Shown: one piece after another, positions 35,834-43,862 of the stretch
Layout: every line of letters begins with the position of its first letter
Numbering within the stretch: the stretch's first letter is position 1
DNA from: Arthrobacter sp. StoSoilB20
GTDB taxonomy: Bacteria > Actinomycetota > Actinomycetes > Actinomycetales > Micrococcaceae
Direction: 5' to 3'
Assembly (NCBI RefSeq): GCF_019977295.1
Contig: NZ_AP024651.1
Coordinates: 2,108,001 to 2,172,000, forward strand
Length of the DNA stretch: 64,000 nt
Position numbers and translations under genes: made by a program
The notes under the pieces: generated by a model
What the model was told of the DNA's origin: nothing
Seen by the model: only the letters and a program-made list of their open reading frames with translations
Databases searched by the model: none

Positions 35834-36520
35834 TTAGTCGCCCGAAATCAGGATAAATGGCGACCGGTCGCTCAACGTCCTGGCGCTCCACTGAGCGACA
35901 TCAGGCCAGCCCCGCTTTCCACGTTCTACCAAATCCACACACATGTCGATGACCTCTTGTGGTTGTTCGAACCAGTACATGGCGGTGACATCGTAGGGGT
36001 AGGAGCTGGGCTGAGATGGCTCGGCGACGGGGACCAAGCGTCGAGCGTCCAGTGCCGCAAAGGTGTCGCTGTGCCACCGCAAATGTCCTTCATACCATTC
36101 AGAGAAGCTCGGCTGTAGGTCTTGAGGGACCTTCCAGCTGACCTGAAACATCGCCGCATGCGGCCTAATCGAGTCTGTGCGCGAGGGGGAAGGCGGGAAG
36201 CGGTCGACCTGTTCGAGTAGTCGCCGCCGGACGTCCCAGCAGTGATCATCCTGCTTCGCCAACTCCGCAATGCGTTTTGTGATTAGAGCGTCAGCCGCTT
36301 CGGCCGCTTCTCGCTCTGAAAACGTCAACACCGTGAGGTGGCTACCGTAAATGCTGAGCTTGCTTTCCGGGACCCCGTCCACGGGCGCTTCGTAATCGGC
36401 CTTCCCGCTAACGGCCAGACCGGACGATAACTCTCGAGTGAGGCCAATCCAAGACGCAGCGGACTCCCGTTGGTCCAGCCGCTGAGCCAGTTCGCGCCCG
36501 AGGAGCAGATAGAAATACAT
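35834..36520 (-). CDS. Protein of unknown function, dimeric alpha-beta-barrel-like
   Basis: 228 residues, not recognised. The second half (MFQVSWKVPQDLQPSFSEWYEGHLRWHSDTFAALDARRLVPV) has the strand-helix-WYEGHL pattern of EthD/dimeric ferredoxin-like barrels, and the first half may be a degenerate copy. It starts at ATG 36520 and is preceded by a perfect palindrome CGAACA-AG-TGTTCG (36537-36550), suggesting TetR control. Possibly an accessory to the acyl-CoA module. Confidence 0.6.
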   Translation of the reverse strand: MYFYLLLGRELAQRLDQRESAASWIGLTRELSSGLAVSGKADYEAPVDGVPESKLSIYGSHLTVLTFSEREAAEAADALITKRIAELAKQDDHCWDVRRRLLEQVDRFPPSPSRTDSIRPHAAMFQVSWKVPQDLQPSFSEWYEGHLRWHSDTFAALDARRLVPVAEPSQPSSYPYDVTAMYWFEQPQEVIDMCVDLVERGKRGWPDVAQWSARTLSDRSPFILISGD

Positions 36521-36536
36521 TACATAGCCTTCCGAT

Positions 36537-36550
36537 CGAACAAGTGTTCG
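36537..36550. promoter_or_regulatory. TetR-type operator candidate (perfect palindrome)
   Basis: CGAACA-AG-TGTTCG is a perfect 6+2+6 palindrome 17 bases upstream of the minus-strand start at 36520, matching CGWACR-NN-YGTWCG. Confidence 0.5.
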
Positions 36551-36610
36551 TTAGTTTAAGTACAGAGGCCGGAACACAGCATGTCAAGAGAAGGCATACT
36601 TATGGCCTAA

Positions 36611-37597
36611 TTAGCGTTCGAGGTGATCCGGGCCAGAGCTAGCAGGCGTGTTTAAATATTGTCGTGGCGAAAGGCCGGTGGACGCTTTGAACTTCTTGCT
36701 GAACAGGGAGTAATCGTAATAACCCCACTGCGAGGCGATGTGCCCGAGGCGGGACGACTTCAAGTCGGCGGCGTTCAAATCCTCTCGGATGCCCTCCAAG
36801 CGTCTCTGCCAAATGAAGTCAGGCAGAGAAGTGCCGAAGTCTTTGAACGCCCGGTAAACCGTACTTTCGGACAAGTGCAGATCGCTGGCCACTCGGGCGA
36901 CATTCAGGGAGGGGTCCCGCAAGTTCCGCATCACAAAATGGATAATCTGGGCGCGCGTCTGCTCCGACCGGGGAACTTCAGAGTCGTCCTTGACGAGCGC
37001 ACGCAAAGTCGCGATGGCCACGTTTTCCACTCCCGCAGCAACGCCTTCCAGCTCGCGGATAGAGCCCTGGGGGAGGTTCAAGCCCAACTGGTCGACCATG
37101 CGCAGCAGTAGTGCGTTTGAACTTCGAGAAGCATCGAGAGTCACCGCGGTTGCCCGATCAAAGGCCGGCACCTGAGTGGAGAACCGTTCGCGGGGGAACG
37201 CAATTACGACTTGGCGGAATGACTGCGTTGCTTCAATCTCGTAAGGGCGTGAGGTATCGAAGAAGGTGAATTCTCCTGGTCGGAGGACCGCCGTTCGGTC
37301 ATCTTGCAGAACCATTGCCGCCCCGGCTAGCTGGAACCCCGCCAGCACCAGATCGGGATTGGAGTCACGGAGCTGCCGGGAGCCACGACGCACATGAACC
37401 TGGCTTGCCTGCAATGATGAAATCCGGAGGTCACCGCAGCGTGCGGTTTCGATTTCGGCGCGGAAGTGGCTTGGGCGGTGGCGCAGCGGGTAGGGGTCCA
37501 GCGCGACAAAGTGCTGACCGGCCACATATGCCCATTCCTCGTGAGAGGCGGCCGTCGCAGTGCGAGGACCTTGAACGTGATGACTCTGTGATGACAT
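36611..37597 (-). CDS. AraC-family regulator (NitR/FeaR-like), divergent from nitrilase
   Basis: 328 residues from ATG 37597, which is conserved in the duplicated leader at 42382; the frame is open to 37729. N-terminal AraC-binding-like domain (PYEIEATQSFRQVVIAFPRERF) and C-terminal HTH pair (LNVARVASDLHLSESTVYRAFKDFG; RLGHIASQWGYYDYSLFSKKFKASTGLSPRQYL). This is the architecture of NitR, the activator of nitrilase genes in Rhodococcus. Its position divergent from a nitrilase supports that role. Confidence 0.87.
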   Translation of the reverse strand: MSSQSHHVQGPRTATAASHEEWAYVAGQHFVALDPYPLRHRPSHFRAEIETARCGDLRISSLQASQVHVRRGSRQLRDSNPDLVLAGFQLAGAAMVLQDDRTAVLRPGEFTFFDTSRPYEIEATQSFRQVVIAFPRERFSTQVPAFDRATAVTLDASRSSNALLLRMVDQLGLNLPQGSIRELEGVAAGVENVAIATLRALVKDDSEVPRSEQTRAQIIHFVMRNLRDPSLNVARVASDLHLSESTVYRAFKDFGTSLPDFIWQRRLEGIREDLNAADLKSSRLGHIASQWGYYDYSLFSKKFKASTGLSPRQYLNTPASSGPDHLER

Positions 37598-37741
37598 GAC
37601 GACTCCACTCGGTGTCGCGGCTGGCGTGAGATTTACGGATGACGGTTCTTGACGAGTTTCCTGATGGGAAAACGCAAGACTTCGACCACTGCTAATCCTA
37701 AGCTCAATCCATGTGATCCCCGCCACCATCTTGATGCGGGG

Positions 37742-37774
37742 TGTTCCATACTATCTGGAACAAACGCTCGTTCC
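37742..37774. promoter_or_regulatory. Inverted-repeat control region between araC and nitrilase
   Basis: TGTTCCA-N7-TGGAACA (37742-37762) is a perfect 7-bp inverted repeat; GGAACA-AA-CGCTCG (37757-37770) overlaps it and is a two-mismatch relative of the TetR-type site. It lies 34 bases before the nitrilase ATG, so it probably binds the adjacent AraC protein or another dimeric regulator. Confidence 0.55.
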
Positions 37775-37807
37775 TAGGGCTTATACACGATATTGAAGGA
37801 GAAGTTC

Positions 37808-38902
37808 ATGGTTGAATACACGGCGATCACTAGGGTGGCAGCGGTTCAGGCTGAGCCGGCCTGGCTGGATGTTGAAGCGGGCATTGAAAAATCCATCGGT
37901 TATATCGAGGCGGCGGCCCGGAACGGCGCCGAGTTGGTCGCCTTCCCAGAACTCTTCATTCCGGGTTATCCCTGGTACATCTGGTTGGACTCCCAGTTTT
38001 GGGTTATGCAGTTCCAGCGGCGTTACCACGAGAACTCGATCACAGTCGACGGACCCCACATGCAGCGCCTTCAAAAGGCGGCAGCGGACAACAACATCAC
38101 CGTGGTTATGGGCTATAGCGAACGCGGCGGCGGAAGCCTGTTCATGTCTCAGGCCACCATCGGGCCGGACGGTACGCTGATCAAGAACCGTCGTAAGCTC
38201 AAGCCCACCCATGTGGAGCGTTCCATGTTCGGAGAAGGCAACGGCTCGGATCTGGTGGTGCTGGATCTGCCTATCGGCCGGGTCGGCGCGCTAAATTGCT
38301 GGGAACACTTCCAGACGTTGACTAAGTACGCCATGTACAGCCAACACGAACAGATCCACGTTGCATCCTGGCCGAGCTTGCAGATGTTCAAGCCCGAAGT
38401 CCACACCTTCCAAATCGAAGTTGGCGACCTGGCTACCCGGATGTACGCCGTGGAAGGTCAGACCTTTGTGGTCTGTTCGACGTCAGTCGTTGGAGAGGCA
38501 GCACAGGAACTCTTCTGCGACACGGATCTGAAGAAGCAGCAAATGGGAATCGGCGGTGGATGGGCCCGGATTATTGGCCCGGACGGCAAGGACCTCGTCG
38601 AGCCCCTGAAAGAGGACGAAGAAGGAATCCTCTATGCAGAGCTCGATCTGGGAGCCATCACTCTTACCAAATTCGCTGCGGATCCAGTTGGCCATTACTC
38701 ACGTCCTGACGTACTTTCGCTCAATTTCAACACCGCTCCCACACCGTGGGTTCATGGACGAGCTCCGGTCCCGGCTGCGCCCCGACAGGCCGCGGCAAAT
38801 GAAGACAAGCGCGGCAATCGACTCGACTTGGCAGACGAGATAGAGAAAACGCTCGAAGAGGGCGCGAATCATCGTGAGGAAAACCTCGCCGCCCGCAATT
38901 AA
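37808..38902 (+). CDS. Nitrilase
   Basis: 364 residues of the nitrilase branch of the C-N hydrolase superfamily. Triad residues are Glu48 (VAFPELFIPGYPWY), Lys130 (NRRKLKPTHVER) and Cys164 (GALNCWEHFQTL). The CWEH motif after the nucleophile is characteristic of true nitrilases rather than amidases. It hydrolyses R-CN to R-COOH and ammonia. A charged C-terminal tail (residues 330-364) is typical of spiral-forming nitrilases. ATG 37808 has GAAGGAGAAG upstream. Regulated probably by the divergent AraC. Arylacetonitriles would yield acids for the hpa pathway, but specificity cannot be read. Confidence 0.92.
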   Translation: MVEYTAITRVAAVQAEPAWLDVEAGIEKSIGYIEAAARNGAELVAFPELFIPGYPWYIWLDSQFWVMQFQRRYHENSITVDGPHMQRLQKAAADNNITVVMGYSERGGGSLFMSQATIGPDGTLIKNRRKLKPTHVERSMFGEGNGSDLVVLDLPIGRVGALNCWEHFQTLTKYAMYSQHEQIHVASWPSLQMFKPEVHTFQIEVGDLATRMYAVEGQTFVVCSTSVVGEAAQELFCDTDLKKQQMGIGGGWARIIGPDGKDLVEPLKEDEEGILYAELDLGAITLTKFAADPVGHYSRPDVLSLNFNTAPTPWVHGRAPVPAAPRQAAANEDKRGNRLDLADEIEKTLEEGANHREENLAARN

Positions 38903-39019
38903 CTCTCATTTCTGGGACGGCGACCTTGAGCGGATGAGCGAGTACCTCAACCGCAGGAAACCAACTAGCCCCTACAAAAAGGGATGAGACGCAAGCGTCG
39001 ACGCGGTCCCCCTTACCTC

Positions 39020-39056
39020 TGTTGTGGGGTCCGCCAAATGGATGGACCCCACAACA
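39020..39056. promoter_or_regulatory. Perfect 13-bp inverted repeat before the SDR at 39083
   Basis: TGTTGTGGGGTCC (39020-39032) and GGACCCCACAACA (39044-39056) with an 11-base loop end 26 bases before the SDR ATG. Without a following T-run it is more like an operator or leader hairpin than a terminator, though it could end the nitrilase transcript. Confidence 0.5.
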
Positions 39057-39082
39057 ACTTCAAACACCGAAAGAAGGCTCAC

Positions 39083-39838
39083 ATGGGACGTCTTAATGGC
39101 AAAGTAGCCCTGATCACGGGGGCAGCCAGCGGTCAAGGCGCGGTCGAAGCTGAGCTTTTCGCCCGTGAAGGCGCCAAGGTTGCCGTGGCAGACATCAACG
39201 AAAGTGGTGTCGCAGCCGTCGTCGACCGGATCCAGCAGGCAGGAGGCGAGGCAATAGGCATCACTCTTAACGTCGCTGACGAAGCTGCCTGGGCGGCTGG
39301 CATGAACAAAATTCGCGACACGTTCGGCGGCCTGGACGTCCAAGTGAACAACGCTGGAATTCTCTCCCTGGAAGGCATCTCCAAGATCGATATGGCCGAA
39401 TGGGACCGGGTCATCAGAGTGAACCAGACCAGTGTATTTCTCGGTCTCAAGCATGGCACAGCACTCATGCAAGCGACCGGCAGGGGTGGCTCGATCATCA
39501 ACCTCACTTCAACTTACGCCCACCTCGGCAGCGGCGGTGCCGTCGCCTACCAGGCGAGCAAGGCTGCGGTCTACGTCATGACCAGAACGGCGGCGGTTGA
39601 ATTTGCACCCGACAATATCCGCGTTAACTCAGTCGCTCCCGGACTCCTCGAAACCCCCATGACACGTGAAGTTCTGGCTGAGTCTGGCGCATCACACCCC
39701 GATATCACCCGCACACCACTGCAACGGGCCGGCCAGCCACACGAGGTCGCGAACGCCGTCCTATTCCTAGCAAGTGATGAAGCCTCCTACATCACAGGCA
39801 CAGAGTTGTTCGTCGACGGCGGCCGCACCATCACCTGA
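39083..39838 (+). CDS. Short-chain dehydrogenase/reductase
   Basis: 251 residues closely patterned on the 7165 product: VALITGAASGQGAVEAELFAREGAKVAVADI, LDVQVNNAGIL, catalytic Ser in INLTSTYAHLG, YQASK, and ITGTELFVDGG. Asp at the end of beta-2 (VADI) predicts NAD(H). Probably a secondary alcohol dehydrogenase. AAGAAGG precedes ATG 39083. It lies between the nitrilase and the MFS-SDR pair with its own inverted-repeat leader. Confidence 0.85.
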   Translation: MGRLNGKVALITGAASGQGAVEAELFAREGAKVAVADINESGVAAVVDRIQQAGGEAIGITLNVADEAAWAAGMNKIRDTFGGLDVQVNNAGILSLEGISKIDMAEWDRVIRVNQTSVFLGLKHGTALMQATGRGGSIINLTSTYAHLGSGGAVAYQASKAAVYVMTRTAAVEFAPDNIRVNSVAPGLLETPMTREVLAESGASHPDITRTPLQRAGQPHEVANAVLFLASDEASYITGTELFVDGGRTIT

Positions 39839-40205
39839 GCCCGGCAGGATATAGGCAAATCTCCTAGCCCATGACATGCAGGCAATACGGTTTTCCGCAA
39901 CCACCCGAACCTGCACTTCGGCATGGGCGAATGCGAGGGACGTCACCGATCTTAAACCGCCAGCTGTAGTGCACGACCTTGCTCGCTGTGTGACCGCCTC
40001 GCGGTCTAGGGCGTTTAGACCCGACACGGAACTGACGCCTCGGTGTTGACTCTCACAACACGGTCTCTCCGGGGGCTAGGACCTTGTCATGCCGCCTTCG
40101 GTTGCCGTCCCATCCATCTAGAACCACTGCGCGGGCCAAAGATCCCCTCGGCCTTTCTGCGTGCAGTTATAACCTCTCAGTAGATCTCATTAAGGACCAG
40201 CTCCA
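39839..40205. other. 367-bp gap, nothing recognised
   Basis: No gene, repeat or hairpin of note; must contain the promoter of the MFS gene. The weak sequence AAGGA lies 10 bases before ATG 40206. Confidence 0.4.
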
Positions 40206-41516
40206 ATGACCGTAACAACAAAAGTAGGCAAGCCGCTCCACGGCCGCCACCATGAATGGACCTTACTGCTGTTACTGGCAGGTGCCTATGGCATCACAAG
40301 CTTCGACCGATGGTTGCTCCCCACCCTTTTCCCGGTCATGAGCGCCGACCTTGGCCTCAATGTCGGCGACCTCGGCAATATCTCGGCCGCCTTTAGCATC
40401 GTCTTCGGCGTCTTGGCCGTCGTTGCTGGAACTGGTTCTGACAGGTGGGGCCGACGGCGCATCATGGTTCCGGCTCTGGTGATCTTCAGTATTTGCAGCG
40501 CATTGACAGGTTTTTTCACCAGCGTGATCGCCATCCTTGTCGTCCGCACCATTCTCGGCATGGCCGAGGGAGCATTCACACCAACAATCTATGCCGCGAT
40601 GGTTGAGGCTTCACATCCCAAACGCCGTGGATTAAACATGGGTCTCTTGATCAGTGCCTTTCCACTGTTCGGCCTCGGCATTGGCCCCATCATCGCAACG
40701 CAATTGCTCACCGTCGTGCCAACATGGCACTGGGTTTTTTATCTCTCCGCTGTTCCGGGAGTCATTCTGGCCATCTTGATCGCCAGACGACAGAAGGATC
40801 GGCCGAACTACCCTCTAGAGGGGATAAGCACGATTGAATCTCAATCGACTCGAGAAGCCTTCAACCCCCGATCGATGATTCGCGTCCTGCGCCAGCGAAA
40901 TATGTCCATCGCCCTCGTTTCTACCATCCTGGCCCTGGCCGCAATGTTCGTCTTGGGCGGACTAATCCCGTCATACCTGACAAGTGTCGTAGGCGTTTCG
41001 GTGACTAACATGGGCCTAATCGCCTCCGCCATTGGATTCGGAGGATTCGCCGGACAGGTAGCGCTGGCCGGGCTATCCGATCTGTGGGGCCGCAGAACCC
41101 TGCTGATCGCCGAGGGCGCAGGTGCCGCAGTGTGCCTCATGTTTATTACTGCGGTAGGTAACTCGCCAACTGCACTCTTCGCCATACTCTTCGGCGCGGC
41201 CTTCTTCTGCTTCGCCGTCCTGAGCCTACTGGGAGGCCCAATAACGGCAGAGGCGGCTCCCAGAGGATTCCTCGGTACTTCAAACGGTGTCGTCATCGGG
41301 GCGGGCGAAATCATCGGTAGCGGCATCGCCGCATCGCTGATCGGGAACTTCGTCGTCTCTGCAGGGCTTCAAATCGCGCCTGCAATCGCGGCCGCATGCA
41401 TGGGACTCATCGCCCTTCTCGGACTGGCGCTTCGTGAAACCGCCCCCCGAATCGTTGAGCGTCGCACTCAAAGCACCGACTCAATCCCCCCCGCCCTAGT
41501 AGGAGAAAAGCAGTGA
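40206..41516 (+). CDS. MFS transporter (aromatic acid:H+ symporter-like)
   Basis: 436 residues with 12 predicted membrane segments. The loop 2-3 motif GTGSDRWGRRRIMV and a second half-motif GLSDLWGRRTLL are MFS signatures. FDRWLLPTLFPVMSADLGL at the first segment recalls AAHS-type acid carriers. It overlaps the SDR start by 4 bases, so uptake is coupled to that enzyme. Probably imports an organic acid degraded by the surrounding genes. Confidence 0.85.
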   Translation: MTVTTKVGKPLHGRHHEWTLLLLLAGAYGITSFDRWLLPTLFPVMSADLGLNVGDLGNISAAFSIVFGVLAVVAGTGSDRWGRRRIMVPALVIFSICSALTGFFTSVIAILVVRTILGMAEGAFTPTIYAAMVEASHPKRRGLNMGLLISAFPLFGLGIGPIIATQLLTVVPTWHWVFYLSAVPGVILAILIARRQKDRPNYPLEGISTIESQSTREAFNPRSMIRVLRQRNMSIALVSTILALAAMFVLGGLIPSYLTSVVGVSVTNMGLIASAIGFGGFAGQVALAGLSDLWGRRTLLIAEGAGAAVCLMFITAVGNSPTALFAILFGAAFFCFAVLSLLGGPITAEAAPRGFLGTSNGVVIGAGEIIGSGIAASLIGNFVVSAGLQIAPAIAAACMGLIALLGLALRETAPRIVERRTQSTDSIPPALVGEKQ

Positions 41517-42292
41517 CTACCCCCATGAACTTGTTGGATAAGAATATCTTCATAACCGGCGCGGCCAGCGGCCTAGGGCTGGCCATGACCAATCAGGCAA
41601 TTGCGGCCGGGGCCTTCGTGACCGCTGTGGATATGAATCCACGTACCCTCGAAGATGCATTGGCGCACCTCCCGCCCGAACGTCTGCTACGCCAGACGGT
41701 TGATATCACTGACGAGAGCGCAGTTGAATCCGCTGTACGGACGTCGATTGAAACGTTTGGCTCCCTGGATGGCTGCCTCAACAACGCTGGCATCGGCGCC
41801 CCCTTGGTAGGAATTTCCGAGCATTCGGTGGAAGACTTCAGCCGCGTCGTCCGTGTCAACGCACAAGGAACATTCATTGTCCTCAAACACGTCATGAGGC
41901 ACATGCATGGCGCAGGCCGTGGCGCTATCGTCAACACCGGCTCGATCCTGGGAAACCGTGGAGTCATCAACTACGGTTCCTACTGTGCCTCGAAAGCGGC
42001 CGTCCATGCGCTCACCAAGGTTGCGGCGCTCGAGAGCGCCCCGTTTGGGGTAAGGGTGAATGCCGTCGCTCCCGGCCTGATTGATACGCCAATGAATGAG
42101 GCGTTCCATGCGGCAGTCTCACCAGCGGAACCTGCCCAAGCACAAGCGGCTCTGGAACAGAAAATTCCGTTGGGGCGGTATGCCGGACCTGAGGAAGTGG
42201 CGAGCGTAGCGCTGTTCTTGCTTGGCGACGCCGCACGATACGTCACGGGAGAAATATTGGACGTCGATGGCGGGCTCAGTACAAGTTTTTAG
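41513..42292 (+). CDS. Short-chain dehydrogenase/reductase
   Basis: 259 residues starting at GTG 41513 (AGGAG 8 bases upstream, GTGA overlap with the MFS stop). Motifs: NIFITGAASGLGLAM, VDMN (Asp, NAD preference), CLNNAGIG, catalytic Ser in VNTGSILGNRG, YCASK and VTGEILDVDGG. Only 41-45% of typical SDR positions distinguish substrates, so the alcohol acted on is unknown. Confidence 0.82.
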   Translation: MTTPMNLLDKNIFITGAASGLGLAMTNQAIAAGAFVTAVDMNPRTLEDALAHLPPERLLRQTVDITDESAVESAVRTSIETFGSLDGCLNNAGIGAPLVGISEHSVEDFSRVVRVNAQGTFIVLKHVMRHMHGAGRGAIVNTGSILGNRGVINYGSYCASKAAVHALTKVAALESAPFGVRVNAVAPGLIDTPMNEAFHAAVSPAEPAQAQAALEQKIPLGRYAGPEEVASVALFLLGDAARYVTGEILDVDGGLSTSF

Positions 42293-42381
42293 TGCCTATC
42301 ACGATGGCTCGACCTTTGTGAAAACTCCCGTTGTGGCGTCGCCGCAGGTAGATGTCCAGCAGAGAGAAACTGTTAGTCGGC

Positions 42382-42412
42382 GACATGGCGGCTCCACTCG
42401 GTGTCGCGGTTG
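42382..42412. repeat. Copy of the araC leader segment (also 37593-37623)
   Basis: 31 bases here match 37593-37623 at 28 positions, same orientation, centred on CTCCACTCGGTGTCGCGG. At 37593 the segment spans the AraC start codon and leader (minus strand); here no AraC gene follows. The gap 42293-42694 has no gene. It looks like a relic of a duplicated regulator upstream of the amidase/ABC operon. Confidence 0.6.
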
Positions 42413-42694
42413 AGCCGAGCTGTAGATTACGGTTCAGGTCCTGACGCACTATCTCGCAACTTCACCGCAGCGCCCCACTCACCGTCCATGGATGACCGCA
42501 GGTCCCACCCGGGCAGGACGCGGCCTACGAAGGCAAGGGCGACCAACTCTATGTGGAACACAAGCTTGAGAAACGCTCTAGGAGAGAGCGAACCATCGAG
42601 AACAACAATTTCGCAGCCAGCAATTAGCAACCCATCACCCCACTATGCCTCGCTCAATCCGAGCCACAGCAACACTCTAGGCGGAGGAAAAATT

Positions 42695-43837
42695 ATGTCT
42701 ACATCAACACCACAAGCACGGCGAGTTCTCTGGAGCACGGCCCTTGCAGCCTTTGCATTGACAGCGAGCGGTTGTGGAGATATTTCAACTGACGGCGCCA
42801 AACCGGCCGCGAACTCCGCGCCGGAAGCAGCCATCGAGAGTGCTCCTCTTGAAGGGCGACCCGACATAGCCGAGTTCTGCGGTGAGAAAGAAATTACAGT
42901 CGCATTGGCTGACGGATTCGGCGGGAACGCATGGCGAAAGATCGTGAAGCGGCAATTTGAGAAGGAGGCGGCAAAGTGCCCCAATATCAAGAAGACAATC
43001 TACACAAATGCGAACTCTGACCCGCAAAAGTATGCCTCAGACATCAACGGGCTCGTCGCCCAAGGCGTAGACGCCATAATCACGTTTGATGACTTCGGGC
43101 CCGCGGCGTTGCCCACTCTCAAGAAGGCAACCAAGGCCGGTGTTGTCGTCGTACCCTACATTGCTAATCCCGGAGGCACACCGGGTGAGGACTACAGCGT
43201 TTTCGTAGCCGAAGACACCGATCAGGTGGGCAAGGAGTGGGCGGGCTGGGCGCAGTCGGTCCTGAAGGACAAGGGCACGGTCGCCATGCTTGGTGGCACG
43301 CCGGGTAACCCCCTGAGCACAGCTTTCCTTGACGGATACAAGAAAAATGCTCCGTCCTCAATCACCCTGGCTCAAGACGACCCGCTCAACACGGACTGGA
43401 CCGTCGCAGGAATGCAACAGGCGGCGACTGGAATGCTGACACGCTACCCCGATACAGGGCTCATCCTTACCGACTTTGGTGCAGGAATTCAGAGTCTCGC
43501 CAGGGCATACGACGCCGCAGGGCAGGGACTTGTGCCCGTTGCCGCAACCGCGAGCACCAACGAGGTTGGTTGTGCATGGGACCAGTTGAAGAAGAATCAC
43601 CCGAGCTTCGAACTCTTCTCAGTGGAAGGCACGACCAATGTTTCGGTTGTTGCCTTGCGCAAAGCGGTCGCTGCAGCGCAGGGCCTGAAGAATACCGAGG
43701 CGTCAATGGTTCAGCTTCCGGTGTTCATCGACACCCTAAACGGCAAGATGCCGGTTTGTGACCCGAGTCTGCCAGCCGACGCCGACATGGCGGCAGACCT
43801 CACACCGGCAGAAATGCGTGAGATTTTCTCGAATTAG
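42695..43837 (+). CDS. ABC transporter substrate-binding lipoprotein
   Basis: 380 residues. Signal peptide ALAAFALTASGC with lipobox Cys near residue 28. The mature part is a type I periplasmic-binding fold (ITVALADGFGGNAWRKIVKRQFEKEAAK, INGLVAQGVDAIITFDDFGPAALPTLKKA, GTVAMLGGTPGNPLS) as in ribose-type systems. GGAGG lies about 6 bases before ATG 42695. It is followed directly by the amidase and then the ATPase-permease fusion, so the importer probably carries an amide or related compound. Confidence 0.87.
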   Translation: MSTSTPQARRVLWSTALAAFALTASGCGDISTDGAKPAANSAPEAAIESAPLEGRPDIAEFCGEKEITVALADGFGGNAWRKIVKRQFEKEAAKCPNIKKTIYTNANSDPQKYASDINGLVAQGVDAIITFDDFGPAALPTLKKATKAGVVVVPYIANPGGTPGEDYSVFVAEDTDQVGKEWAGWAQSVLKDKGTVAMLGGTPGNPLSTAFLDGYKKNAPSSITLAQDDPLNTDWTVAGMQQAATGMLTRYPDTGLILTDFGAGIQSLARAYDAAGQGLVPVAATASTNEVGCAWDQLKKNHPSFELFSVEGTTNVSVVALRKAVAAAQGLKNTEASMVQLPVFIDTLNGKMPVCDPSLPADADMAADLTPAEMREIFSN

Positions 43838-43862
43838 CAAGGCCAGGATCAAGGAGATAGCT

